A DNA stretch of 5,877 bases from JAKOQB01 sp036824465 (lineage in GTDB: Bacteria > Pseudomonadota > Gammaproteobacteria > Burkholderiales > Burkholderiaceae_F). The notes under the pieces are model-generated. The model did no database searches and had not been told where the DNA came from. It saw only the letters and a list, made by a program, of their open reading frames with translations. Positions 5,340 through 5,877 of this stretch are shown here, piece after piece (within the stretch, counting starts at the first letter, position 1; every line of letters begins with the position of its first letter). The stretch lies in contig DAITAC010000163.1 in NCBI GenBank assembly GCA_036824465.1, positions 1 to 5,877 of the forward strand, written 5' to 3'. A program made the translations under genes and the position numbers.

Positions 5340-5877
5340 GTCCTGTCGGTCTCTTCATTGCCGGGATTGTCGTCGTCATCCTCTTCGCCGCCATCGTCCG
5401 TCTCGAACGCGGGCAGGACGGTTCGATCGAACGCGAGCTCGATTGGCTTCCCGATTCACTCGTGTCGGCTCGCTTGCTCTTTGCGGAGCCAAGAGCCATG
5501 CGCATCACGGAACCGGTGCCGCTCACCGCGCGTGTCGATCGCGCGTACCGGCACCCCAACGGCGAGATTTCACTCGTTGAACTGAAGACTCGCAATCGCC
5601 ACGTCGTCTATCAAAGCGATGTCATCGAGCTGTCGGCACAGGCTGTTGTGCTGCAGGCGGCCGGTCACGGCAATGTTCGGTCGATTGGGTATGTGCTCAC
5701 GCAACTGCGCGCCACCGGACAGCGCCGCGTCCACCCGGTCTGCCTGCTCCCGCGCGAGCAGGTTGTGGCCATGCACCGGCGCTATGTCGCGATCCGTGCG
5801 GGTTCTGTGCAGCCCAAACGCGCTAACCGCCGGCGGACTTGCGGCACGTGCGCATTCCAGACGGAATGCATGCCATC
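5336..5877 (+). CDS. Membrane-anchored PD-(D/E)XK nuclease, Cas4/RecB-like, 3' end beyond window
   Basis: 180 codons are visible; the frame is open at the right edge. Residues 3-21 (PVGLFIAGIVVVILFAAIV) form one transmembrane helix followed by RLER, an N-terminal anchor. The nuclease core follows: D69 in LTARVDRAYR, E82 and K84 in LVELKTRNR, and Q102 in a helix equivalent to the Q-motif of RecB-family enzymes. C169, C172 and C178 in CGTCAFQTEC have the C-x2-C-x5-C spacing of the Cas4 C-terminal Fe-S ligands. Cas4 takes its fourth cysteine from the N-terminus; here no cysteine precedes the core, whereas the upstream CFI-box protein has one in a fitting context. Predicted metal-dependent DNA nuclease or nickase. 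The GTG start overlaps the previous stop (GTGA). Fold assignment is good; substrate unknown. Confidence 0.85.
   Translation, partial: MSPVGLFIAGIVVVILFAAIVRLERGQDGSIERELDWLPDSLVSARLLFAEPRAMRITEPVPLTARVDRAYRHPNGEISLVELKTRNRHVVYQSDVIELSAQAVVLQAAGHGNVRSIGYVLTQLRATGQRRVHPVCLLPREQVVAMHRRYVAIRAGSVQPKRANRRRTCGTCAFQTECMP

Noticed and set aside
4860..5877. CRISPR-associated locus, because of the Cas4-like nuclease
   Set aside because: No regularly spaced direct repeats and no cas1, cas2 or effector gene are visible in the window.

Overview
The window looks like accessory DNA from a high-GC proteobacterium, probably beta- or gamma-proteobacterial. This rests on the high G+C content, strong G/C preference at third codon positions and the protein families present; no rRNA, tRNA or housekeeping gene fixes the taxon. 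A tyrosine integrase at the left edge, a decayed small gene, a long gene-poor stretch and a nuclease operon of uncommon type suggest an integrative element or genomic island.

Layout. (1) 1-947, minus strand: most of a tyrosine recombinase of the Integrase_1 type; its C-terminus, with the catalytic tyrosine, lies beyond the left edge. (2) 948-1981: about 1 kb without a convincing protein gene, upstream of the integrase. It holds two clear inverted repeats, a 12-bp palindrome, a possible minus-strand promoter and one short ORF with a good ribosome binding site. (3) 1982-4469, all minus strand and tightly packed, read in the order: 80-aa coiled-coil protein, DEDDh 3'-5' exonuclease (start overlaps the previous stop), UPF0149/YecA-type protein with a SEC-C zinc motif, a 53-aa protein whose start lies inside the YecA-type gene, and a 113-aa protein with a possible winged-helix tail. 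This is probably one operon. (4) 4470-4533: a short divergent control region. (5) 4534-5877, plus strand: a three-gene operon with overlapping ends. Its members are a small gene broken by a frameshift and an in-frame stop, a CFI-box protein, and a membrane-anchored PD-(D/E)XK nuclease cut by the right edge.

The most interesting feature is the last pair. The nuclease carries the Cas4/RecB-like D...ExK active site and a C-terminal C-x2-C-x5-C cluster but has no N-terminal cysteine in the visible part. The CFI-box protein just upstream carries a Cas4-like N-terminal segment with one cysteine (FCEYRV) followed by a His-rich stretch. I infer that the two may together form a split, membrane-tethered Cas4-like Fe-S nuclease. 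No CRISPR array or other cas gene is visible, so any role in defence, DNA processing or element maintenance is open.
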